64,000 nucleotides of DNA from Sarcocystis neurona (lineage: Eukaryota; Apicomplexa; Conoidasida; Eucoccidiorida; Sarcocystidae): NCBI GenBank assembly GCA_000727475.1, contig KL647303.1, positions 214,408 to 278,407 of the forward strand, given 5' to 3'. Below, in pieces: positions 50,249 through 63,800 of the stretch. How positions within the stretch are numbered: the first letter of the stretch is position 1; the number at the start of each line of letters is the position of its first letter. Both the position numbers and the translations under genes were made by a program. Under the pieces are notes generated by a model. It did not search any database, was not told where the DNA came from, and saw nothing but the letters and a program-made list of their open reading frames with translations.

Positions 50249-51155
50249 GCATGTGTGCATATGACTACGCGTACATATGCCCACATACATATCTCTCTGC
50301 GCGTGTGTGGTGCAGGATTTGGCGATAAAGGCAGTCTTCTCCCCTACTAATAGCAAAGCGCCACAGGGCTATTCTTGGGGTACTCGTCCACAATATACGT
50401 ACACGTACATGTCAGTACATACGCAAACATACGCATGCAAAAAAATATACATATACATATACGTATGTGTAGAAAAAGGAAAAAAATGGCGTTCCGGTGT
50501 CTGTGTCCTCGTTTTCCTAATGCGCGCTTCACCACACAGACAAAGAATTCCACAGGCTGCTGGCCCTTTGTTAAGCAGAAACGGCTACATGTCCCGTGCG
50601 CGTGGCTGTCTGCTTCACCAGCACCTGCAACAGCAGTTCTCTTTTCCTCCTTCTGCTTCATCAGACATTTTATATGTAATTTTCATACGTGAAGCCCCAC
50701 GCAGACGCTTCCAGTGGTCGGCACGTCCATCAGCCACGTACGCACAGCTGTATAGCTATATACATATATATATATACGTGTATACATATGTGTATACGTA
50801 CGTAGCTTCTTACCCGCTGCCCACATGTATCGGCCTGTATGCGTGCGCACTCATGTATGCATGTGTGTAGATCCTTCTACGCTTGTAGACTGATTCACGG
50901 AATGCACAAATATATATGTATATATATAGAGAGAGAGAGAAAGCGAGAGGGACAGAGAGACCAATATGCACATATATATGTATATATACATATATAGATA
51001 CGTATACATACAAAGACAGACGCATACATGCACCTCCGAAAAATGTTCATGAAGAATGGCACGCAAATTCCAGGAAGCAGCACAACGCAGCAGCAGTAGA
51101 CGCCTGTTCTTCTACGGTAGCGCGAGTTAGAACAGAAGTGATGTCACTGGCGTGA
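49540..51155 (+). CDS. Candidate small protein (107 aa, 5 exons), unknown function
   Basis: The model has exons 49540-49643, 49730-49790, 50316-50379, 50540-50569 and 51091-51155. Donors are GTAAGC, GTGTGA, GTACTC and GTTAAG, and every intron ends in CAG; phases 2, 0, 1 and 1 join to a TGA at 51153. An in-frame TGA lies 24 bp upstream of ATG 49540. The protein starts with an acidic Gly/Asp stretch, then reads LESFESVPSFMTRVPAFAYV across the first junction, and later KAVFSPTNSKAPQGYSWDKE across the third. There is no signal peptide or membrane segment. Exons 1-3 look convincing; the 30-bp exon 4 and the last exon are guesses supported only by phase. I do not recognise a family. The introns contain a CAG tract (49816-50090) and (TA)n blocks. 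Confidence 0.4.
49805..50095. repeat. CAG triplet tract
   Basis: Interrupted (CAG)n right after the exon-2 donor of the small candidate gene. It is open in several frames as Ala-, Gln- or Ser-rich sequence, and as Cys/Leu on the other strand. Treated as intron. Confidence 0.85.
50174..51010. repeat. (TA)n and (GA)n microsatellites
   Basis: (TA)n at 50177-50250, 50760-50790 and 50905-50925, and a GAGAGAGA run at 50928-50945, between the candidate exons at 50316-50379, 50540-50569 and 51091. Confidence 0.88.
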
Positions 51156-54100
51156 CCGTCCTTCTGTCGCTGGCGGAGCTCCTGGCCCTACTCTTCCTGT
51201 GCTGCTGTCGTTCGTTTTGCTGACGGCCGTGACGCTGGGTCCGCCTCCCGCTGCTGCTCTGCCCCTCACCGCGTTTTGCTGCCGAGAAGTCTGCTGCGGT
51301 GTTCTGCCTTCCCTGCTCTGCTGCTGCGGCTGCTCGGCGCAAATGCGCTGCTCCTACCTGCGCGACGGGAAGCGGCACGGGCGGATTCGAAGACGCGGCC
51401 AGCGTCGCGAACGAATGTCTGCAAAAAGTAGAAAGCAGCAGCAGAACAACTCTCAGCAGCGCGAGAGCGGCGGCAACAGAAGAAATGCACCGTCGGTCAG
51501 CACCAGCAGCAGCAAAACACGGTCCGCCACGCACGTGCATATACATATGTATATGCTTACATACATATATGCGCGTACGTGGTCTTCTACGTAGATACAC
51601 ATATGTACATGCGTAGGTATATGTGTATATGCATATATGCGCGTATGTCTCCTTCCGCATATATATATATATATATATATATGTATCGGTATGCGCATGC
51701 ACCCATCTGTATTTTGTTCCAGGTGAATACACATATGGATATACATCTACGTGTATACGCACACATGGGTGTACTCAGGTGCGTAGTAGCTGGTTGTATG
51801 TGCGCAGGCATACAACACAAAGTAGCACTCATGCGACAGTAGACAGTACTGCAGTAGCAGCGACGCAGCAGCAGTGGAAGGACGCAGCAGCGGCTGAGTA
51901 GCGCTGCCGCAGGAAGGCTGCAGGGAGACAGAGAAAGGCAGCAGCAGGGTAGCAGCAGCCGCCAGGACGGCAGCCGCGCAGCAGCAGCAAAACAGCGGGC
52001 CGCCAACACCAGAGGAGGCGGCAGTACTCAGCAGGAGCCCGGCAGCAAGAAGGCTGCACCAAGACAGCAGCGCAGCTGCCACGCGATTCACCACTGCAGT
52101 AGGAGGGCAGCCAAGAGGCACCGCGGGAGAGCACGGCACAAACGCGCAGCAAGGGCCAGCATGTGAAGAGAACAAGAAGGCAGCAAAAGCAAAAGCGGCA
52201 AGTCAGCAGCATCCCAGGAAAGACAGCAGCATTGCGGCGCGGCTTCTTGTCTCTCTCGTGTATTGCAGTTCGATTGCTGCCGGTGAGATACATGTTCCTT
52301 CTGACCGCGGAGTGGCTGCTGCTATTGTTGCTGTGCTGCTCCTGCTAGGGCTGCCGCCCCTGCGGTGTTGCTGCGCGGCATTGCTGCAGCTGTCAGTGCC
52401 CCCCAGTTGCACGCGTACCGCAGAAGGTAGGGGAAGATGCGTCGCTTCTCTCCCTCTGGCGTTTTCTCGAGACCCGCTCTGGAAGACATCCGTTGCAAGA
52501 CGAGAAAAGGCAGGGCGAGACAAAGAAACAGAAAGACAGAAATGCCCAGGATACATAAAGAAAATGAAGAGAGACACACAGAGACACACAAAGAGAGAAA
52601 TAGCCACCACAGTACGAAAAAGAGACGAAAGAGAGCGATGGAGACGGATAGAGAAAAATAGAGAAGTAGCCGGTGTGTGTCACTTGGAGGAGAACTGCTG
52701 GTGGGCCTTCGTTACTGACGGTCTCTCCCTATAAAACGCACTCGGCATGCGTGACTTGCAGCACGCCTGCAACAACAGGTGTCAGGGTCGAAGGAGAGAC
52801 GCATGCACACACTTTAAGAGGCGCGCAGCAATAACGCTGTCGAGAGCGTCGCATGCGTCGGAAGCTCCCTGCAAAAAGATCCGGACCGTCGTCTTACGCA
52901 AGTCGAGAAAAAAGGACTCTTCCGCGGGGCGGCGTCCACCACGCGTCGCAGTACACAGAGCAGCAGACAGACACAAAGGCCCGCCCACGCACATAGGCCT
53001 ACGCAGCAAATCACGCGGCACAGGGTTCGCGTCAAAGGACTTGGGAAGCAGCGAAAAAAACGAAGCACACTGCGCCCGCATGCAGCAGAGGAACCCTTTC
53101 AGCGGAGAGTCTGAGGAAGGCGCGTGGGTAGCAAAAGTCGCGTCCCGGGGAGAAGTCGAGAACAGCGGGAGAAAAGAATTTTTGACTGCGATATGGGCCG
53201 GCCACCACACACACACCTGCAGGGCAAGGAGGACGAGACTGGACCGCAAGAGGTGCACTCGAGCGGGCAGGAGAAATTTCGAAGCCGGGCGGCAACGGAG
53301 GTCGAGCGAGAACGTCGGGGTGGGAAGGAAATCAAGAAGAGATGCAGAACGCGTGGATGCGCAGACGCACACAGACCCCGGCGTGGGGTCAACAACGAAG
53401 AAGACGCAGTACCGCCATAGAAAGAAGGTTCACACAGCCACGACGTCCCAGCAAATGAAAAGTCGATATACGAAAGATGGGCGTCCTTTGATGAAGAAAA
53501 TGTAAACAAAGAAGACACGCTCTTGTGTACACACAGGCGGTTATATACGTACATATATATGTGCGTATACATATATATGTACGTGTGTGTGTGTGTGTGT
53601 GTGTCAATACGCGTATATGTGTATGCAAGTGTATATGCAGATATATATACATATATATACACATATATGTGGGTGTATCTATGTATATGTATAAGCATAT
53701 GTGCATGTGCGTACTCGGAGTTGACTCTCGATATCCTGGCCGTCTGCGAGTGCAAAGGAGATACGTTACCAGTTCTTGTGCAGAACGTATTATCTACCCG
53801 TAAACTCCAGAAGATCTATTCTACGTTAACGCGTTATTGATACGCTGTTCACAGATAGAACGTCCTTTCTTTCTTGTGTCTTCCTCTGTCTCTTTGTGTC
53901 TCTCTTTGTCTCTGCCTGAGAGTGTAGTGGCTCATGGACAGACGTGGTGGTGAGCGCCAGGACCCAACAAACTGCTGCGAAGATTCTGGCTGAATGCAGC
54001 TGCGCTGCACGCGCACGTGGCTGCTGTCGCCCAGGGGCAACACGTACAGGCGGTTATTCTTGCTACTTCACAGAGAGACGATCTACGAGTGGGTGGGTCA

Positions 54101-55441
54101 GAGAAGGACGGCCAGAGACTACAAGTTGGTCTGTGCAGAAGCAGCAGCAGCACTCTGCGCCGGAGTGCAACAGCAGCAGCACACCGCGCAGCAGCTGTGA
54201 CAAGCGGTTCGTTTGGCACGGGAATGTTAAAGAATACGGTGAAGCTGCCAGCAGGGGAGGCATATTTCTCCTGCGGCAGCTTGCGCAATGTCTGGAGCTG
54301 CTGCTGCAGCTGCTGTCACTCGACAGCTGCTGCCGGCGCTGCACTTCCTCCGCCGACGCTCAGAGTGCTGCTGGTGCTGCAGCGTAGCAGTAAGGAGAGT
54401 AATAATAGCAACACTAGGACCAGGAGTATTCGTAGGAGCAGGATTCTACTTGTGTACGACAGGACCATAACAGCAGTAGTAGGGGAAGGAGTAGTCTTAC
54501 TGGCAGGTTCGGTAGACTAGCAACGTAGTAGTAGTAGTAGTAGCAGTACTACTCGCACCGTAGTAGTAGTGCTGTTGCACTAGTAGTAAAAGCATACTTG
54601 CAGTTGTACCAAAAGTAGCAGTAGTAGTAGTAGTATGTGGAGTAGCAATAGTGGTAGCATTAGCAGTAGTGGTAGCATTAGCAGTAGTAGTGGTGGAAGA
54701 GAACAGCAGTAGTGGAGCAGTTGTGAAGGGGCAACGCACCAGTAGTATAGTAGCATTAGTCGTCGCAGCACCAGTAGCCCTACTAGTCTTTTATGAGCAC
54801 CATAACAGCAGTACTATAGTGTTAGTAGGAGTGCTGGAAGAGAAGTATACGATCGGCGTAGAGGGACTTTAGCAGTTCTTTAGCAGTGATGCAGGGGAGG
54901 AATATACGAATGCCTGTGCAATTGTTAAGTAGGAGAGTACGATGCAGAACAGAAGATGTCTTAATATTGTAGGATGGTAGGATGTTGTGGTACTAGTAGT
55001 AGTAGTAGGGGTAGTAGTAGCAGTAGTAGTAGTAGTAGTAGGGCGCGAGTGCCATGGCTGCGCTTGCTGCTGCTGCTGCGGTGGCTCCGCTTGGTGCTAC
55101 TGCTGTTGTGGCTGCGCTTGCTGCTGCCGCTGCTGTGGCTGGGCTGCTGCTGCTGCTGCACCTAAGAGTAGAGGGGTGATGCTCTAGTCGGGGAAGAAGA
55201 GAAGCAGACCTGTGTGCCTCCTGCCTGGGCTGTAGCGCCAGCGTTCACCGAGAGGAAGCAGCAGCAGCGGTACTGCTAGCGTTTATCGAGAGGCTGCAGA
55301 AGTAGCAGCGTTCTCCGCAGAGGTCGCAGCAGCAGCAGCACAGAGATGGTGGTCAGAGGGTGACGCGTGGCTGCTTGCAGGCCACAGGAACTGGGGATTC
55401 CGGCGTGCACTGCTGCCGCTGCTGCCGTTCTTGTCGCTCAC
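51156..55441. other. No supported gene; several long but unproven frames
   Basis: Frames looked at: minus 52175-51747 (hydrophobic Ala/Leu/Cys-rich, made of CAG-type triplets), plus 52747-53505 (252 codons, Arg/Lys-rich, no motif), and plus/minus 53932-54520 (all six frames nearly open). (TA)n blocks at 51539-51685 and 53555-53670; (TG)n at 53586-53604. 54520-55060 is a TAG/AGT triplet tract. The missing last exon or exons of the integrase-like gene should lie in this stretch. Confidence 0.45.
54520..55060. repeat. AGT/TAG triplet tract
   Basis: Interrupted (AGT)n on the plus strand, densest at 54530-54700 and 54993-55043, beside ordinary CAG/CTG triplets at 55060-55165. In one plus frame TAG would be a stop, so this cannot be translated in the register used by the CAG runs. 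Confidence 0.85.
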
Positions 55442-57819
55442 CTCTGCGCAGCCGCATGCAACGCCTTCTTGAAGCTTGCTGCAGGAATCAGCGACAGCAG
55501 AGCAGGGCTCCCACGCATTACATGTCTATACACACATGTGTACGTGCATACAACGTACGTATTTATCTATATATATATATTTATTGACCCTACACATATA
55601 TATATATATATATATATTCACTACACATACATATACATGTGTGGATAAGTATGCATACAGCGATACCGGTTTGCACGCGTCTCTTCTCCTGCCTCCTGGC
55701 ACACACGTTGCACGAGCGCCACGCATTTCTTACCGAGAGACGACCTACAAATATCTCTCTGCTTTCAGCAGCAAACTGCGTACAAAGAGAAACCCAAAAA
55801 GAGAAAAACAGAGAGAAGAAAAAAGAGAGAAAGCATGGGAGAGACGAAGAGATAGGACGACAGGAGAAGACAGGAAGAGAAAGACAGAAACAGCGACGCG
55901 GGACGAAGAAGTCCCCTTCGTGTACATGGATGTGCTCGGCAGTACGTTGCGAAAGAAATATTTATCTGAGGCTGCACGAGTCTCGGAAGATGCGTCATCT
56001 CCCCATCTTCGAAGGAGCCCCGAGGCATGCGGCTGCTGCCCGCCTTTCGCTCTGCGTTTCTGCTTCTTCTTCACCGCTGCCCACTCGGGTGAACTGCCCC
56101 GACACCTGCTGCTGCAGGTGCGCGCTGCCCACGAGTCTCTCACTTTCCCTCTTCCTTCTTCGCAATATGAACGGGTCTTCATCGCCACGCACACACATCT
56201 ACTCGCAGATGCAAGCACTGCTTATACAGAGGTACATACACATATATGTATATGCACACTAGTACAGGAATTTCACTTACATATATATATATATACGTAT
56301 AGATACACACGTGCGTAATGTTCCTGTGTATGGGTGTCTGCATGTATATATATCTTTGTGTGTATATGTACGTAAACAAGCGTCTTATCTATATTTGTAT
56401 ATATGTAGAGATATAGATATACTTGAGGATGCAAATGTATATGTATATATGTACCTAAGAGTCATAAATATAGATGTATATGGAATATATACGTAGACGA
56501 TACACATGCACCTATATCAGGCGTCTTTATCTGTATATGTATATATATGGACATACGTTTAGATGCAAATGTATATGAATATGTGTACACTAGAGTCACA
56601 TATATGGATTACATACGTATGCGATAATACACATGCACCTATATATACAGAAGAGATAAAGAGAGCCACCCGCCGCCCAGACACACACGTTTGCAGTTCT
56701 CCGAGCGGGACTTTTGCAGCGACTGCGTCCGCGCGTTGTCCATCGCCCGTGGCTCACCGATCGGCGTTCGCACGTGGGAGTGACTTCTGCTGCTGTCCTT
56801 CGCGTCGTCGTTTCTGCTGCTCTGCCCCGGTGCCTTGTCCTCTTGGGCGCTGCGTGCGGCTCTCGCCTGCGTATTTCTGCGAAGAGCTTCTGCGTAGAAA
56901 CACAAGCCACTCGTCGGGCGGCCTTCTTCCTCCCACCTGCAGCAGTTGCCACATCGCCAACACATATGCAGCAGGCCGCTCTCGCATGCGGAGGTTTCGA
57001 CCCATTTTCATCGAAGAGGCTGCTGCAGCCGCACACGCCGACGCCGTTTCTTCGCTGCTCTCCACATCCTCTTCGGGCGTCCGGGAGCATCACACGGGGT
57101 GACGCGCATGCACACGTACAAACGCATGCGTTGACAAGGCCCTCTCCCAGCGGGGAAAAAAACGTCTTCTTCAACATGTAGGCGTCCCTCCGCACGCAAG
57201 TATATACACACACCTATCAGCGTTCGTTCACGTATATACACGTGTATATACGAATTATAGAGGATTCATGTACACAAGTCATGTGCGTAGAGAATCTATT
57301 ACATATATATATATATATACACACGTATATATATGTATGTCAAAAAGGGACTTGGTGTGCATGTAGTGTGTGTCCTTGACTACACACGATATATATATAT
57401 ATATATATATATGTATCATAGAGCACCCGCCTATATATATTGTGTGTGTATCATATATACATATATATATATATATATATACACGTACAATAGGTATCCA
57501 ATCTATATATAGCCTACACATATATATATATATATATTAGGGCACCCATGTACTTACGTTGTGCGTGTATAATATAAATATATATATATATATACTGTAG
57601 GCAGCCAATCTTTATATCTATATATATGATAGAGCACTCGCGTACATTCAATGTGTGTGTATAATATATATATATATATAGACACTATAGGTACCCAGTC
57701 TATTTATAGCCTTCGTATATATATACAGAAATATTATTAAAGCACTCGCGTACCTATATATTGTGTGTGTAAGATGTATTTTTATATAGTATACGTACCC
57801 AGTCTACACGTGTCACGTG

Positions 57820-57851
<32 letters not shown>

Positions 57852-60800
57852 AGTACCCACGTGCATATATTGAGCATTTAGAGTTAGAATTTATACATAC
57901 ACATTTTACAGGTACCCGATCTACGTATGCCCTGTGTATACAGATTACTTGTATATACATATAATAGAGCACCCGCGTACATACGTTGTGTGTATAACAT
58001 ATATATATATATACATATAGGTCCCTAATTCATATGTGGCCTACATATATTTATATATGTATATATAGATGCGTGTAGAATACGTATATATATATGTTAG
58101 GTGCCAGTCTACGTATACCCTGTGTACACATACTATTATATATATATATATATATGCATATGTGTATCATACGTATGTTGTACATGTAGAGTATGTATAT
58201 ATATCTATATATTATAGGTATCCAGTCTACGCATACCCTGTGTATACGTGTATATATATATATATATGTTGGTGGACACCGTGCGCATAGAGTATGTTTC
58301 CATCTATACAGGCATGAACTATTCACACGTATGTGAGTGCGCAAGCGTGTAGGGGTGGAGGCGTGCAGAAATATTGTGGCGTCGGAGAGTATGGAGAGAC
58401 GAGACCCCCCGTGGACGAAGAGCTATTGGCAGAAGCCTCTGGCAGTTTCCACGCTCAACGGAGATATGCAGAGAACGGTGAGTCGTGCAGCGACCTCATG
58501 CGGCGCCATACCACTTGGCTAGCTCTCTGCGGGCGAGGTCGGTGAGCGGCACCGCAGCTCCCGAGGCTTCCGTCTTCGAGCCTCGAACCCGCGCAATTCC
58601 TGCGGCCCACTCGACGTCGTTCCACTGCAGCCGCAACAATTCGCTGGGACGCAGGCCAATGCCAATGCCCACCGCAAACAAGCAGCGGTGCATGCTGTGT
58701 CCTGCAGCGTCCAGCAACGGTTGGATCTGCGCAGAGAAGGGGGGACAGCACAGGGCAGCAGAGGCAGAAGTGGGGCCGCAGGGATGAACACGCCCTCAGG
58801 CAGAGGAAGACGAAGAAGCAGCAGCAGCGCCGGCGCGGACTGAAGGGAGCTGTGGCAGCAGGCAGACGCGGGGCGCGCGCCAGCGCGGCACGAGCAGCAC
58901 CAGCGAGAGCGGCAGCAGCACGAAGAGCAGCAGACGACGACGAGGAAAAGGAGGGGGCAATAACGAGAGCCGCAGGGGCAGCAGCAACAGTCGAGCAGCC
59001 AAACGCCGCCGTAGAGAACGGGCAGCTAAAGCACCAGCAGTAGCAGTACGAGCAGGTGGACGACAAATTCGCGGCACAAGAGGAGCAGTCCCGTCGTCAG
59101 GGGTTGCTGGGGCGGTTCTGCTGCGCGGCTGCAGTTGTTGCAGCTTTTGTCCTGCGCCTGTTGCTGCTGCGAATCTGTGCTGCTGCTCTTGTCGTGACGC
59201 ATCTCCCGCTGCAGGGAATTCGTCCTCCTGCAGCAGTGGTGGGCGTGCTGCTGCTGCTGCTGCCGTCGTTACGGTGCTGCGGCTGTTGCAATGCTGCAAC
59301 GCTGCAGCTTGTGTGCGCGAGTTGGTGTGGCCCCCGCCTGGGTTAGCTGCATGTGTACAAGATGAAGTCCGGCAGCATGCGTACCTCTTCTGCGCGGAGG
59401 GGGAGAGCAGCTCGCGTGCGTTTTGTACAGCCTCGTATTTTACGAAACGCATGCGGCCGAGCAAGTCTTCCTGTTTGAACCGCGTACCGTAGTGCTGCTT
59501 GATAAGCTACTTGGTGCAACGCCTGGGTCCTCGGCGAGCAGCTGCGTCGCTTCAGCGTCCTGCAGAAGAAGGAAGAAAAACAAGAGAGAAGCTGCAGCAG
59601 ATGGGAGGACCGAAGAAACGAAAATTCTGCACGAAAAGAAGTGAAGATGAAGAAGAAACACGCTGGGAAGGAGAAGGAGGAGGAGGAGGCCGGCAGTAGC
59701 ACCAGCAGCAGGAGCAGAGGGACGCCGTCTGTCGGAGAAGAATGTGCAAGGACAGCAGCACCAGAAAAATTTTCGAGCAGAGCGACAACGACGTGAGAAG
59801 TGGAACGTGCAGGGGAACTGCAGCTGAGGAAAGGAGAAGAAACAGCAGCAGCAGGAGGAGCAAGAGGTGAGAAAGCGTCAGCGTTAGCAGCAGCAGCAGA
59901 GTTACGCGCCGCAGGAGCAGTAGAGTTGTGTGCAGCAGCAGGAGCTAATTCGTGGAGAGCAACAGCAGAGTCGTAATAAGAGTCGCGTCACGAAGTTGTA
60001 GGAGGAAAAGACGAATATAAAGCAGCCAGCAATTGCCTGGAAGGCGAAGACGACACTGCAGCAGGAAAAGAAAGAAAAGTGCGCGCCGCCTCTTTCAGCA
60101 GCAGCAGCAGTACGGCATGCATCAGCTGACGCGGCACGAGAAGGAAGACGGGCTGCAGAAGCGGAAATAGGAAGCAGCAGCAGCGCCGAGGGCATGCGCC
60201 AGCAACAGATAGCCCAGCAGGCGACGCAGCAGAAAAACGGGAATATGGAAGGAAGCAGAGCGTAGAAATGCAGCAGCTCTTGAGGGAGAGAAAAGGCAGC
60301 TGCTCGGTAGCGGAAGCAGCCGCCCTTCGGCAGAGCAGCAGATGCAGCCGCAACGTCCTGCGCACCCACGCCACCTCCTGTTCTCCCTCTTTGCCCAGCA
60401 CGCAGACAGTCGCTCTACGTGCGCTTCATTTTCTACCACACAAGCCCACTTTCATAGACAGGCACATGTATCTATTGACATACTTCCATTTCTGCCTATA
60501 CATCTCGCCATACATATATATATATATACAGAGAGAAAGAGAGGACTACTCCCCTGCGGTTCGTCTCGTGCGTGAACCCACGCGTCGACGTATGAGAGGA
60601 GGGCAGCTGCGTGAGCTGCACGCACGCAGGAGAAGCACAATTTTCCTTGGCTGTCCCATCTACGTGCGACGGCCAATAATATTCACGGGCGTGCACACAC
60701 GCATGCGGAAAGTGACTGCGGCGCCCTGCGCACATGGCCCAGGAGCGCCAGGATTTCTCTAAAGGGGCGTAGATAGAGTAAAAGCGAGTGGAGTTCGAGT

Positions 60801-63800
60801 ACAAAGAGTGCTGTGAAGCCGGTGTCGTCTGAATAAAAAGGTACTTTCCCTGCTATCAACCGAGGCAGAACATACGTGGAACGGCGACGCGACGTGTATC
60901 ACATGCGGGCAGCGTTCCTCCACATTGCCAGAGCTTCCTCCTCACGCCATATCACGCAAATATTTACGCAGGTCTCTACACGGGTACACGTATGGGCGAA
61001 TACATATATATATATATATATGTATACTCGTGCCTGTATATTGCACGGGCGTGTCTATAGACGTATATTCACACAAATATTTGTGTATAGATAGGTGTGT
61101 GTACTTACACGTGTATTTACATATGTATATATAGACGTATCTTTAGATACGTATATGCGTAGACACGTATATATATTTGTGTGTAGCGGAGTGTTGAAGG
61201 AGTGCGCGAGAAAGCTTGGGAGAGCAGCAGCGGAGTGCAGCGAAGTTCCGGCAGCGGTGCTGCAGTAGCAAATGAAAAGGGGAGAGCCGCGTCGTCGCTC
61301 ACCGCAGGTACATCTCCCAGTGAGCAGCAGACAAGTCCTTGATGCCTATCGATCCGAGAGTCTGCAGCAGAGCAGCAAAACACGAGTGCCGCAGCAGCAG
61401 CAGCATGCGTGTCTGCCGTGATTCAGCTGTCTCCGCTCTATTTCTTCCTGTGTTCGTCTGTGAGAGCAGGGGACGCACACCACGGCGTCGGGTGAGAGGC
61501 GTGGACAACAGACGCACACGTCTACGCCTGCGTGCGTGCCACGCAGCAGCAAAGCCACCGCAGGAGGCCCCCTACCGAGCTGCTGCTGCTACAGCGTCTT
61601 CCCCTTTTCAGATGTTCTTGCTTGACCCGCGCGTCCGTCTCACTCATCTGTGCCCCATGTTTTCCTTTTCTCCTCTCCCGGCAGCGTATATCTTCTCCTG
61701 TCCACGGCCGTCTGCTCACCCGCTTCTTCGTATACATACAAAGCTCTCCCCCAGTGTATATGTCCATCACCGCGTAGCAGTAGTAGTAGTAGTAGTAGCG
61801 ACAGAAGCGCATGCACAACCCCACGTTTATACGCGTGTCTCCGACTGATCCACATTTGCTGTCTTGCCGACGAAAATCCCTCTTACAGAGAAACACACGG
61901 AGACAATAACCGCCATCCACCGTGCGGAGAGAAGAGATTCCGCCATAGATCGCCAGGGCAAAAGCCAGCAGCCCGCTTCACCATCGCTGTGTGTGTGCAT
62001 GTGTGTTTGCGTATATCTATCTATATCTATATCCATATATATATATATATATGTATACGTAACCACGCATATGTGCATGTATATGCGTCATACGTTTGTA
62101 TAGACGCATGTATGCGCTAGTGACGAGAATACGTAGGGGGCCATTTCATAGTGGGAGGTCAACGCATGATCCACCAGCTGCAGACGTACAGAGAGAAGTG
62201 GTGGAGCGCTGTTTGAGAGAGAGAAGCCGAGACAGGAAGAAAAATTAAAAAAGGCCCGCGCGCGCAAGAAACAGAGAGACCCGAAGGATTTCCACAAAAA
62301 AAAAAAGAGGAGACGAACCTCCAAGATGGACTTCCAGAAGCCTCGCTCAACTCTTCGCGTGTGCTCGCCTACTTCTTGTTCTCTGCGCCGCGCAGAACAC
62401 CCCGCACACACGCAGACATTCCTGCTGCGGCGTCAGCACAGTGTCACCTGCTACACACGACGCAGAGGAAGTCACACGTTTTTCTCTGCTTAGAAAAGGA
62501 GTCTGCGATCTTTCCTCTCTCTCGTATGTGTAAATACTTACGACTTCGTCTCTACGTCTCACTCGATACAAACCCAACACCCTGCACCTATCTACACCAG
62601 GCACAGCAAATTGCCTGTTTTGTCTCGTTATACAAGTATCCGGACGTCTCCCTCCCACTCCCTCTATATATATGTGTGTACGAACAGCATACCTAAATAT
62701 CGTCTATACATAGATATATATATATATATATATACGTATTTGTCTGTGTGTGTCTCTCTCTCCGACTACACATATATACACATATATGTATACAGACAAC
62801 ATGCCTAAATATCGCTGACATATATGTATATAAACGCATTTCTCTGCTTGCCTCTCTGTCTACATATGCGTACGTACATCTATATTTGGGTGATCTACAT
62901 TTTGTGCGACTGATTTATAAGCAGTGCGGTGGCGCTGTTCTTGCGACGGCCTTGCTGTGCCAGTGAGAGATGGAGAAGACGTCGCCTTTACAAGGGCGAA
63001 AGGGCGACAACGGGTAGGCGAGAGAAAGTAGGAGGGGAACGTCTACGCAGCGGGCAGGAGCACAGATTTTCTTCTCTTTCACACGTGGAGTTGGAAGGCA
63101 AACGGGGAAGGTTGACAAAGAGAAGGAGAGCAGCCACGCAATTCACCGGGTCTAAATATGGAAGTATTTGCGAAGAAAAGAGAGACAAAAAAAGCCGTCG
63201 TTATCCTGACCGCACGCGTCTTTTTTCGCACATAAGAGATGTACAGGAGAGAGACAGGGTACCCGTGCGTAAGGGGCTGCCTGCCGAGGGTGTGCTCTGC
63301 AGGAGGAGCAGCAGAAAAGAGAGAAGACGACGACGCGAGAGGACAGGGTCGCAAGAAGAAAAGGAAGAGGGGAGGAAGTAGAGGAGGAGAAGAAGAAGGA
63401 GCGGAGAAGCACAGAGAGAGGCGGACAAGAGACGCAGCAGCAAAAGCAGAGGAACAGCTACTTTTTTCCAGGAAGGGTACACACAGAGAGAGCAGAGTGG
63501 GGAACTGAACGAAGACGTAGAGGACAGCAGGAAAGTCCACACGAGACGCAGACGACGACGGAGACCAGGCGGTGCTTCCCGAGGAAGACAAGACATAGAG
63601 AGAGCAGACGGGCGGCCGAGGAAGAGCAGGAAGCCAAAAGAAGAAGAACGGGTTGCGAGAGAAGTGGAGAGAAAGGCAGAGGGAGAGGCGAGACACGCCT
63701 GGACGTCGCCACACGCAGGAAAGGCAGAGCAGTCCAGAAGAGAAGAAGCATAAACTGGAGAAGAAGGGAAAGGAAAAGCAGAAGAGAAAGAGACTGCCAT

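Noticed and set aside
52747..53505. 252-codon Arg/Lys-rich plus frame
   Set aside because: No motif, no splice support, and the opposite strand is open over almost the same span.
53932..54520. Possible last exon of the integrase on the minus strand (LPLGDSSHVRVQRS recalls the LGHSS motif)
   Set aside because: No His-x-x-Arg in the same frame, a stop just upstream, and no Tyr at the right distance.
55745..56218. Candidate integrase exon in the minus frame containing PHASGLLRRW
   Set aside because: The exons at 56936-56758 and 55478-55442 join each other in phase without it, and it lacks the box-II pattern.
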